From contig NZ_JANAFB010000002.1 of assembly GCF_024199905.1 (NCBI RefSeq), forward strand, positions 1 through 64,000: DNA of 64,000 nucleotides. Reading direction: 5' to 3'. Source of the DNA: Rothia santali. Its GTDB lineage: Bacteria; Actinomycetota; Actinomycetes; Actinomycetales; Micrococcaceae. Below, one piece after another: positions 57,801 to 64,000 of the stretch. Numbering within the stretch: position 1 is the stretch's first letter; each line of letters opens with the position of its first letter. Both the position numbers and the translations under genes were made by a program. The notes under the pieces were generated by a model, which was not told the origin of the DNA, searched no databases, and saw nothing but the letters and a program-made list of their open reading frames with translations.

Positions 57801-58539
57801 TGTCCAGGTTGATGAACTTGGAGCCGGCCGGGGCCGCGGCGGCCTCCCGGTAGAGCGGGGTGAGGCGCTCGACGACGTAGTCGACCGTCTCGTCGAAGCC
57901 CCACATGGAGATCCGCGAGGCGATCGAGGAGACCTTGATCGAGACGTAGTCGACGTCCTCGCGGGCGAGCAGCCGGCGGGTCTCGGCGAGGTGGCGGTCG
58001 GCCTCCTCCTCGCCCAGCACGGCCTCGCCGAGGAGGTTGATGTTCAGGCGGTGCCCGTCCTCGGTCAGGGTCGCGACGGCCTTGCCGAGCGGCTCGTCGC
58101 GGGCGTCGACGATCATGTGGCCGACCATCGAGCGGATCCGGGTGCGGGCCGCGGGGACCACCACCTGCGGCAGGTACTTCGCGAGCGCGGAGCCGGCCTT
58201 GATCTGCGCGCGGTCCAGCGCGGAGAGCGTGGCGGGGGCGATCGCGCCGAGCTCGGCGAGCGCCTCGGCGGCGGCCCTCGAGTCCTCGGTGCGGATGACG
58301 CGGTCGACGAAGCCGACGGTGAAGTCCAGGCCGCGGGGGTCGGAGAGCACGGCGGAGAGGCGCTCGGCAGAGGGGTTGGGCTTGGCCCGGCCCTCGCCGC
58401 GCTCGAGCCAGCGGGTCACCTTGGCCGCGGCGGCGTCGGCCAGGCGGGAGAGGTCGCCGACGGCGTGGTCCTCCCCGGCGGCGGACTCGAGGCGGACCCC
58501 GTGGGCGGTCGTGAGGCGGGGGTGGGTCGAGGTGTCCAT
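54857..58539 (-). CDS. putA: Bifunctional proline dehydrogenase / P5C dehydrogenase (3' frameshift)
   Basis: Oxidises proline to glutamate in two steps. Proline dehydrogenase domain about 90-460 (motifs INLLGEAVLGEEEADRHL, VSIKVSSIASRISMWGF, LVKGANLAMETVHAEVAGW, RIEFEMLQGMA). An Ala/Pro/Asp-rich linker (about 490-540) follows. The aldehyde dehydrogenase domain has VTPPWNFPLAIPAG, the catalytic Glu in AAETSGKNAL, and the catalytic Cys in GHAGQKCSAASLG. The frame stops at 55219 after residue 1106, but removing one missing G in a GGGG run near 55228 continues the protein as ADPGVSAEV...HALAEELKG to 54857. The second copy at 51586 confirms the uninterrupted carboxy end. It is divergent from a GntR-like regulator. 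Confidence 0.9.
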
Positions 58540-58747
58540 GCGCTCCTCCTTCGTCAGGATGTGGTCGGGGCGGTTCCCGGGGGTCGCCTCCGCGCTGGGT
58601 GCCGGGTGCCGGACGGCGGTGCCGGGGAGCGGAGGGTCGAGGGCGACGCGTCGTCGAGTCGCGCTCTAGGGCCAGTGTGTGATCTCCCTCAACCCCTGGG
58701 AAAGGAGCTCGCTCGCCCCGGAGACAGCTTTGAGTCAGAATGAGATC

Positions 58748-60190
58748 ATGGAGCCCCTCTCCCCCGCCGCCGGGCCGCCGCCGTCCGGCGAATCCGCGGA
58801 CGCACCTCGGCGCGGCCGGCCACGCGTCCAGGAGGCCGCGGACGAGATCGTGGCCAGCGTCCTCGCCACGGCCGGGCCGCGGGTCGGCACCCGGGACTTG
58901 TCGACGCGCCGCATCGCGCTGCTGACCGGGCTCAGCCAGCCGGTCGTGAGCCGGGCCGTGTCCCGGATCCGCGGCTCCTCCCGGGCGGAGGGGCCGCCCG
59001 GCGAGGCGCGCGCGATGCGGCTGGTCGAGTTCCGCGTCGAGTTCCCGCGGATCGTCATCGTCGTCGAGCCGGGCGGGGAGGCGCCGGCGGGCCAGGCCCA
59101 GTCCTTCGCCCGGCGGGCGGCGGCGCTCATGGCCGCGCTGCGGGTCTCCGGGGCGCGGGAGTGGCCGAGCGAGGCCGCCCCGCCCGTCGAGGAGGTCGCC
59201 CTGCCCGCGGGCCGGCTGCGCCTGGTCTGGGAGCCGTGGGCCCAGCCGTGGGAGGAGTTCCTGGCGCGGGTCTCGGCCGCGCTGGACGCGTGCGCCCCGG
59301 CCGACGACTCGATCCCCGGGGATCTGCTGAGCCGGGTCGCCGCGCGGGTGGGGCGGGGGCTGCTGGGGGTGCGCTGGCACCGCCGGGACGCGGCGGCGCC
59401 AGGGCGGGCGTGGCAGGAAATCGAGGAGACTTTTGAATCGAAGACGATGACGGTCCCCGAGTTCCCCGCCCCGCGGAGGGGCCGCTCGGGCGGCTCCCGG
59501 TGGCTCCCGCAGGACGAGCTGTCGATCACCGAGCAGATCGCGATCGCGCTGCGCAAGGAGATCATGAACGCCGGCTTCCACCCGGGAGACCGGCTCTCCC
59601 CGGCGGTCCTGGCCTCCCGGTTGGGGCTCACGCTGCCCACGGTGCGCGCGGCGATGCGGCGACTGGTCGACGACGGCCTCCTCGCCGTCGACGCCGGCCA
59701 CTTCGCGGTGCCCGAGGTGACGGGCCAGGACGTCGTCGACCTCTACGCCTCCCGCCTCCACGTGGGGTCGGTGCTGCTGCGGGGGTGCGCCGCGCAGCCC
59801 CGGCACCGGCTGCTCGCCTCGCGGCTGGCGCTGCGCGCGGTGGAGGCGGCGGCCGCGGAGGGCACCAGCGCCGACGTCGACCAGGCCGACCTGCACTTTC
59901 AGCAGGAGCTCGCCGACGCCAGCGGCCTGAGCCAGTCGGCCCGGACCTTCCACGCCCTGACGCTGCGCGTGCGCATGTTCATCTCGGTGCTGCAGCTCGA
60001 CTACAGCCCCGCCGTGGACCGCATCGTGGCCGACGACCGGCGGATCCTGTCCGCCCTGCTCGAGAACCGGCCCGACGACGCCGTGGCCCAGTGGCGCGCG
60101 AAGCTGGACAACGCCGTCCGCCACATGACGGCACTCTCCCCCACGTCCTTCGACCGGGACCTGTGGGGGCGGCTGACGACGTGGTCGTGA
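58748..60190 (+). CDS. GntR/FCD-like regulator with an extra amino-terminal HTH
   Basis: About 480 residues with two helix-turn-helix regions. First, near residues 50-75, RRIALLTGLSQPVVSRAVSRI. Second, about 265-320, a GntR winged helix (IAIALRKEIMNAGFHPGDRLS, LASRLGLTLPTVRAAMRRLVDDGLL) followed by an all-helical FCD-like ligand domain with HFQQELADASGLS. Starts: ATG 58748 gives MEPLSPAAGP; TTG 58730 has a better GGAG site six bases upstream; GTG 58679 is also in frame. It is divergent from putA with about 200 bases between, so it is a likely putA regulator. The double DNA-binding architecture is unusual for GntR proteins. Confidence 0.75.
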   Translation: MEPLSPAAGPPPSGESADAPRRGRPRVQEAADEIVASVLATAGPRVGTRDLSTRRIALLTGLSQPVVSRAVSRIRGSSRAEGPPGEARAMRLVEFRVEFPRIVIVVEPGGEAPAGQAQSFARRAAALMAALRVSGAREWPSEAAPPVEEVALPAGRLRLVWEPWAQPWEEFLARVSAALDACAPADDSIPGDLLSRVAARVGRGLLGVRWHRRDAAAPGRAWQEIEETFESKTMTVPEFPAPRRGRSGGSRWLPQDELSITEQIAIALRKEIMNAGFHPGDRLSPAVLASRLGLTLPTVRAAMRRLVDDGLLAVDAGHFAVPEVTGQDVVDLYASRLHVGSVLLRGCAAQPRHRLLASRLALRAVEAAAAEGTSADVDQADLHFQQELADASGLSQSARTFHALTLRVRMFISVLQLDYSPAVDRIVADDRRILSALLENRPDDAVAQWRAKLDNAVRHMTALSPTSFDRDLWGRLTTWS

Positions 60191-60279
60191 ACGAGGGCTC
60201 CAGGCGGGTCTGATGCGTGGCTGGAAGGCGCGCAGCCGCGCGGTCCCCTCAGAGACCGCTCTCGATCACGGAACCATCG

Positions 60280-60313
60280 ATTATTATCAAGTAGAGCGTT
60301 ACTTGATAATAAT
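60280..60313. promoter_or_regulatory. Perfect palindrome in the fic promoter
   Basis: ATTATTATCAAGTA (60280-60293) and TACTTGATAATAAT (60300-60313) are perfect 14-base arms separated by GAGCGT. It is very AT-rich in GC-rich surroundings and ends about 30 bases before the fic ATG. Best read as an operator; the winged helix of the Fic protein itself is a candidate binder. Confidence 0.8.
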
Positions 60314-60345
60314 TGACCGTGAGATTATCAGAAGAGGGGGCACCG

Positions 60346-61608
60346 ATGGACCGCCCGCAGGAGAACCACCCGGACACCCCGGCACATGACCGAGAGGCGA
60401 GCCCCCGGGCATCCGTCCCCGGAGCATGGCCCGCCCTCTCCTACGAGGAGCAACTCTGGGAAGGGTCGCATCACGCGTCCATGGGCCCCGAGGCGACCCG
60501 CTACTTCCATCGCGGAGCGCGCTACCGCTCCGCCGTCCCCCCGATGATCTCCGGGCTGACGCCTCGTGTGGACGACGCGACGTCGGCCCTGGCCCGCGAG
60601 GCGGAGCACGAGCTGTCCCGATTCGACAGGGAGTCCGGGCACCGCCTGGCGGCCTTCGCCCCCATCCTCCTCCGGTCCGAGGCGGCCTCCTCCTCCCAGA
60701 TCGAGGACCTCACGGCGTCCGCCCGCCAGATCTTCACGGCCGAGATCGGTGGCAAGCCGGCGCGGAACGCCGCGGAGATCGTGGCCAACACCCGCGCCAT
60801 GATCGCCGCCCTCGAACTGTCCGGCGACCTCGGCACGTCGTCGATGCGCAGGATGCACGGCGTCCTCATGGCGGGGCAGGAGCGGCACACGCCCGGGGAA
60901 TACCGCACCCAGCCCGTCTGGATCGGCGCCAGCCGTATCAGCCCCGTCGGTGCCGGCTACGTGGCGCCCCGGTTCGAGCTGGTGCCCGAGCTGATGGAGG
61001 ACCTCGCACGCTACGCGGCGCGGACCGACGTCACACCCCTCGCCCATACGGCCACCGCCCACGCCCAGTTCGAGACCATCCACCCGTTCACCGACGGCAA
61101 TGGGCGCAGCGGGCGGGCCCTGGCCCAGGCGATGCTGCGACGCAGCGGACTGACCACCAACGTCGCCGTGCCCGTCTCCGCCGGCCTCCTGACGGACGTC
61201 CCCGCCTACCACGACGCCCTCACCAGCTTTCGCGAGGGCGAGGTCTCGCCGATCGTGGAGCAGTTCGCGGCGGCCTCGCTGCGCGCGGTGCCCAACGGCC
61301 GGCAACTGCTCGACGATCTCGACGCGATCCTCCAGGAGTGGACCGAGACCGTCCGACCCCGGCGGACGAGCGTCAAGAAGCGCCTGCTGGGCTTCGCGCT
61401 CGAGCATCCCGCCTTCACCGCCGAGCAGGCGGCCCGCGAACTCGAGGTCGCCGCGACCAACGTCTACCGCTATCTACGGGAGCTGGAGACGGCCGGAGTG
61501 CTCGCCGTCAAGAAAGAGCACCGGGGGCCCACGGTCTGGCGCGCCCCCGCGGTCCTCTCGGCGATCGACGCATTCGCCCTACGAGCCGGGCGCCGCAGCG
61601 CCGGCTGA
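60346..61608 (+). CDS. Fic family protein with carboxy-terminal winged helix
   Basis: Fic proteins transfer AMP or other phosphoryl groups to target proteins. The 420-residue product has the complete catalytic motif HPFTDGNGRSGR (about residue 245-256). It has an amino-terminal inhibitory-type helix, SSSQIEDL (about 115), close to the (S/T)xxxE(G/N) rule, so it is probably auto-inhibited like class II Fic proteins. The last 85 residues form a winged helix (AEQAARELEVAATNVYRYLRELETAGVL), suggesting DNA binding. ATG 60346 has GAAGAGGGGG upstream; an in-frame TTG at 60313 lies inside the palindrome. No antitoxin-like gene is adjacent. Confidence 0.9.
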   Translation: MDRPQENHPDTPAHDREASPRASVPGAWPALSYEEQLWEGSHHASMGPEATRYFHRGARYRSAVPPMISGLTPRVDDATSALAREAEHELSRFDRESGHRLAAFAPILLRSEAASSSQIEDLTASARQIFTAEIGGKPARNAAEIVANTRAMIAALELSGDLGTSSMRRMHGVLMAGQERHTPGEYRTQPVWIGASRISPVGAGYVAPRFELVPELMEDLARYAARTDVTPLAHTATAHAQFETIHPFTDGNGRSGRALAQAMLRRSGLTTNVAVPVSAGLLTDVPAYHDALTSFREGEVSPIVEQFAAASLRAVPNGRQLLDDLDAILQEWTETVRPRRTSVKKRLLGFALEHPAFTAEQAARELEVAATNVYRYLRELETAGVLAVKKEHRGPTVWRAPAVLSAIDAFALRAGRRSAG

Positions 61609-61630
61609 GGATTCCGCACCCCGACGCAGA

Positions 61631-61672
61631 CGATCCCCCTGCGAGCCTATCGGAGGGCCCGCAGGGGGATCG
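61631..61672 (+). terminator. Terminator after fic
   Basis: CGATCCCCCTGCG (61631-61643) and CGCAGGGGGATCG (61660-61672) are perfect 13-base arms with a 16-base loop, 22 bases after the fic stop. Confidence 0.75.
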
Positions 61673-61773
61673 GGGATGAAGGGGGCATCACACCCCTTCG
61701 TCCGGCTCCGGGAGGCTGGGCGGGCGCGAGAGGCGGGCCCGCCCGGGCTCCCGGACGACGTCGGGCGGGCCGC

Positions 61774-61941
61774 TCAGCGCCCCCGGCCGGTTTGGACGGG
61801 GTCGGCGCAGGGGCTCAGACCCTCCCACGGCAGCGCCTGCACCCGACCGTAGGCCGACTGCTCGGCGTACAGGACGGTGGAGGCGCGGCCGGCGGACCGG
61901 CCCTTGCGGGAAGCGGGGACAAGCAAGTCGATGACGGACAT
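61774..61941 (-). CDS. Small ORF, 55 residues, unknown function
   Basis: Begins MSVIDLLVPASRKGRSAGRA with a near-perfect AGGAGGAACC ribosome site and reads through 55 codons to TGA. The peptide is basic with one Cys and no membrane segment. The strong ribosome site, and the repeats lying about 100 bases upstream, argue that it is expressed. No family recognised. It is divergent from the SDR gene. Confidence 0.5.
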   Translation of the reverse strand: MSVIDLLVPASRKGRSAGRASTVLYAEQSAYGRVQALPWEGLSPCADPVQTGRGR

Positions 61942-62040
61942 GGTTCCTCCTGATGTTTTGCGGGAACGGACGAGCGGCCCGCGGTTGGTGATCGGTGAGT
62001 GGACGACGTCGTCGGCATCCGTTGCCTCACCCTTGCTGTG

Positions 62041-62073
62041 TTTACTGAGTGAACGCTTTGTTTACTTAGTGAA
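62041..62073. promoter_or_regulatory. Paired near-palindromic operators
   Basis: TTTACTGAGTGAA (62041-62053) and TTTACTTAGTGAA (62061-62073) repeat 20 bases apart, two helical turns. Each is nearly symmetric (TT(T/C)ACT-N-AGTGAA). They sit in the AT-rich 380-base gap between the small ORF and the SDR gene and look like tandem sites for a TetR- or MarR-type repressor. No such regulator is adjacent. The rest of the gap (62074-62320) shows nothing else I can support. Confidence 0.6.
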
Positions 62074-62320
62074 TACTACGCTAGGGTGTCCCAGATCACT
62101 AGTCAACCCTTCTGGCATCAGTTCTTGAAGTGGCCTCCCCTTCATACGGCCACTCGTTTTCAACCTCCACCGTGACGATGTCACCATTGACGCCCTGAAT
62201 ACGCGAAAGTAGCGTCATCTTCTAGTGACTATCTGTTTCATCCAGTGATCACGCGTGTAAATCGCATCTATGGATATCGCCCATCGTCACTCACCTCCCC
62301 CACCGTCAAGGAGAGCCCTC

Positions 62321-63109
62321 ATGGACTACGACATCGCCGGCCGCTGGGCCGTCGTCTGCGCCGCAAGCCGCGGCCTGGGCTACGGCTGCGCCGAGGCCCT
62401 CGCCGCCCAGGGCGTGAACCTGGTCATCAACGCACGGACCCCGGAGGCCCTCGAGACAGCGGCCGAGGCCCTGCGCCGGTCCGCCCCCGGCGTCGAGGTC
62501 CGCACCGTGCCGGGCGACATCGGCACCGGCGAGGTCCAGGGGGAGCTCCTCGAGGCGTGCCCGCAGGTCGACATCCTGGTCAACAACGCCGGCGGGCCGC
62601 CCGCGGGGGACTTCCGCGACTGGGGGTCCGAGGCGTGGTCCTCGGCGCTGCGGCAGAACATGCTCACCCCGGTCGAGCTCATCAAGGCGACCGTGGACAG
62701 CATGGCCGAGCGCGGCTTCGGCCGGATCGTGAACATTACCTCATCCTCCGTCAAGGCGCCGATCGCCGCCCTGGGGCTCTCCAACGGCGCCCGGAGCGGC
62801 CTCACCGGCTTCGTCGCCGGCATCGCGCGGCAGCCGCGGCTGGCCTCGCGGAACGTCACGATCAACAACCTGCTCCCGGGATCCTTCGCCACCCGGCGTC
62901 TCACCGACAGCCTGGAGGCCGGATCCCGGGACTCGGGGCGCGACGTCGAGGAGCTCGCCCGGGAGGCGAGGCAAGAGATCCCGGCCGGCCGGTTCGGCAC
63001 CCCGGAGGAGTTCGGCGCGGCCTGCGCGTTCCTCTGCTCGGCCCAGGCCGGGTACGTCACGGGCCAGAACCTGCTGATCGACGGCGGGGCCTACCCCGGC
63101 ACCTTCTGA
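62321..63109 (+). CDS. Short-chain dehydrogenase with altered catalytic motif
   Basis: A 262-residue SDR: cofactor motif ASRGLGYG (TGxxxGxG-like), NNAGG, NITSSSVKAP with the catalytic Ser, and a normal carboxy end LIDGGAYPGTF. The YxxxK motif is missing; the aligned stretch is LGLSNGARSGLTGF, with Ser and Arg at the usual Tyr and Lys positions. This is seen in a divergent SDR subgroup, whose chemistry is less certain than that of FabG. ATG 62321 has AAGGAGAG upstream. Confidence 0.85.
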   Translation: MDYDIAGRWAVVCAASRGLGYGCAEALAAQGVNLVINARTPEALETAAEALRRSAPGVEVRTVPGDIGTGEVQGELLEACPQVDILVNNAGGPPAGDFRDWGSEAWSSALRQNMLTPVELIKATVDSMAERGFGRIVNITSSSVKAPIAALGLSNGARSGLTGFVAGIARQPRLASRNVTINNLLPGSFATRRLTDSLEAGSRDSGRDVEELAREARQEIPAGRFGTPEEFGAACAFLCSAQAGYVTGQNLLIDGGAYPGTF

Positions 63110-63183
63110 GGCACCCGGTATGCCGGAAGACCAGTACGACCACCGGTGCCGACACCGGCCCCCGAGCGGCCCGTGCCAGGGCC

Positions 63184-63405
63184 TCAGACACTCCCCGGGA
63201 CGCGGAGGGGGCCGGCCTGGCGGGTGCGGTCGAGCTGCCGCAGGCACCGCCGCGCGAGGCTCTTGCTGATGCCCGCACGGCGCGCGACGTCGGGGACCGG
63301 CATGCCCGCCGCTCCCCGCTCGTCCGAGCGCACGACGGAGACGACCCTCTGGACGGCCCAGCGCGGTGCGCCCTGCGGCTGACGCTCGAGGGCCGGCGCG
63401 CTCAT
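63184..63405 (-). CDS. Small helix-turn-helix protein
   Basis: A 73-residue basic protein with VPDVARRAGISKSLARRCLRQL, a clear HTH pattern, and little else. Its ATG overlaps the stop of the riboflavin kinase gene (ATGA), so both are co-translated. It could regulate flavin-related or neighbouring SDR genes. The short length leaves room for doubt that the start and end are correct. Confidence 0.5.
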   Translation of the reverse strand: MSAPALERQPQGAPRWAVQRVVSVVRSDERGAAGMPVPDVARRAGISKSLARRCLRQLDRTRQAGPLRVPGSV

Positions 63406-63881
63406 CGTGCCGCTCCGGCGGTGCGCCGGCGCGCAGAGGGGCCTTCGACGCCGGCGCGCCTCGCGTCCCCGCCTCCGCCCGCGGCCGCCTCCCCGCCTGG
63501 CGTGCTGCCGCCGGGCGCCTGGGCGCGGAGCACCCGGGAGACGTCGCGGTGCATCTGGTCCGTGAGCTCCCGGACGCTGGCGAACTCGACCTGCCCGCGC
63601 AGGCGCTCCCGCAGCGTCACCCGCAGGGTCTGGCCGTAGAGATCCCCCGAGAAGCCGATGAGGTGCGCCTCGAGCAGGAGCTCGCTGTCCTCGGCGTAGA
63701 ACGTGCGGCGGCGCCCGATGGAGACCGCCGCGAGCTGCGCGGAACCGTCCTCGAGCTCGACCAGTCCGGCCCAGACGCCGTCGAGGTCCTCCCGGTCCTC
63801 GAGCGCGATGTTGGCCGTGGGGAAGCCCAGGACGCGCCCGCGCTGGTCGCCGGAGGCGACCGTTCCGGTGATGGTGATCAT
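63402..63881 (-). CDS. Stand-alone riboflavin kinase domain protein
   Basis: A 159-residue protein equal to the carboxy-terminal kinase half of RibF, without the FAD synthetase half. It has GTVASGDQRGRVLGFPTAN, with the ATP/riboflavin-binding GFPTAN motif, and LLEAHLIGFSGDLYGQTLRV, carrying the catalytic Glu. The last 35 residues are Gly/Ala/Arg-rich and probably disordered. ATG 63881 was chosen because it begins the first beta strand (MITITGTVASG). It should make FMN from riboflavin. It is co-translated with the small HTH protein. Confidence 0.82.
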   Translation of the reverse strand: MITITGTVASGDQRGRVLGFPTANIALEDREDLDGVWAGLVELEDGSAQLAAVSIGRRRTFYAEDSELLLEAHLIGFSGDLYGQTLRVTLRERLRGQVEFASVRELTDQMHRDVSRVLRAQAPGGSTPGGEAAAGGGGDARRAGVEGPSARRRTAGAAR

Positions 63882-63917
63882 TGCTCTCGTCTCCTTCTCT
63901 CGTGCGGAGGACCTAAC

Positions 63918-63944
63918 GCCCACGGCTCGGGGCGAGCCGTGGGC
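63918..63944. terminator. Hairpin upstream of the riboflavin kinase gene
   Basis: GCCCACGGCTC (63918-63928) and GAGCCGTGGGC (63934-63944) are perfect 11-base arms with a 5-base loop. Confidence 0.55.
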
Positions 63945-63956
63945 TGTCCTCGGAAG

Positions 63957-63999
63957 CCCACGGGGCGCCGCCGGCTGCTCACCGGCGGCGCCCCGTGGG
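63957..63999. terminator. Long perfect hairpin at the window end
   Basis: CCCACGGGGCGCCGCCGG (63957-63974) and CCGGCGGCGCCCCGTGGG (63982-63999) form an 18-base perfect stem with a 7-base loop. Probably the terminator of a gene beyond the window. Confidence 0.6.
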
Positions 64000-64000
64000 G

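Noticed and set aside
1-64000. tRNA, rRNA, CRISPR arrays and insertion sequences
   Set aside because: I found no cloverleaf-like genes, no regularly spaced repeats with spacers and no transposase motifs. The tandem repeats present are coding linkers or short direct repeats.

Overview
The window is chromosomal DNA of a high-GC actinobacterium. The order coaD - DUF177 (YceD) - rpmF - rnc - mutM at the left end, remnants of long-chain olefin (ole) genes, and a DtxR-type iron box all fit Actinobacteria, most likely Micrococcales. Genus cannot be fixed from the sequence alone. Apart from a roughly 2-kb patch at about 52.6-54.8 kb, base composition is uniformly GC-rich.

Layout. (1) 0.1-3.3 kb: housekeeping block coaD, yceD, rpmF, rnc, mutM. 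(2) 3.4-7.7 kb: small genes, a broken EthD-like gene, a GNAT acetyltransferase, and an oleD-like reductase beside a 5'-truncated, frameshifted oleC. (3) 7.7-34.3 kb: one co-oriented block for a thiazoline/oxazoline metallophore: NRPS1 (ArCP-Cy-A-PCP-Cy-A-PCP), NRPS2 (TubC-Cy-A[MT]-PCP-TE), a saccharopine-dehydrogenase-like protein, a thiazolinyl imide reductase, a type II thioesterase, a methyltransferase, a YbtPQ/IrtAB-like ABC pair, a P450 and an Opp/Nik/Cnt-type importer. Its promoter region carries a Zur-like box (7737-7751), so zinc starvation rather than iron is the predicted signal. The layout resembles the Zur-controlled coelibactin locus of Streptomyces coelicolor. (4) 34.4-39.9 kb: a receiver-only response regulator, a processive GT2 glycosyltransferase with a degenerate HPt-like tail, a membrane histidine kinase and a multi-pass membrane protein. 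(5) 40-44.8 kb: a secreted protein, a thiolase with divergent LysR regulator, an ArsR repressor fused to a His-rich tail, and a methyltransferase. (6) 45.4-51.3 kb: an iron-siderophore uptake operon (binding protein, siderophore-interacting protein, two permeases, ATPase) behind a DtxR box. (7) 51.6-54.8 kb: a gene graveyard with decayed copies of putA, arsR and the methyltransferase, then a low-GC pair of unknown genes. (8) 54.9-60.2 kb: putA and a divergent GntR-like regulator. (9) 60.3-64 kb: a Fic protein with a perfect palindrome before it, a 55-codon ORF, an unusual SDR, and a stand-alone riboflavin kinase with a small HTH protein.

Two metal systems coexist: the Zur-type box heads a make-and-import metallophore operon, and the DtxR-type box heads an uptake-only iron operon. 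No salicylate synthase, aryl-AMP ligase, zur or dtxR gene lies in the window.

Caution on sequence quality. About nineteen reading-frame breaks can be placed. All can be explained by loss of one or two bases, very often in a G or C run, and eighteen of them lie between 4.3 and 34 kb. They could be base-calling errors or real decay. For broken genes the coordinates span the whole reconstructed gene.
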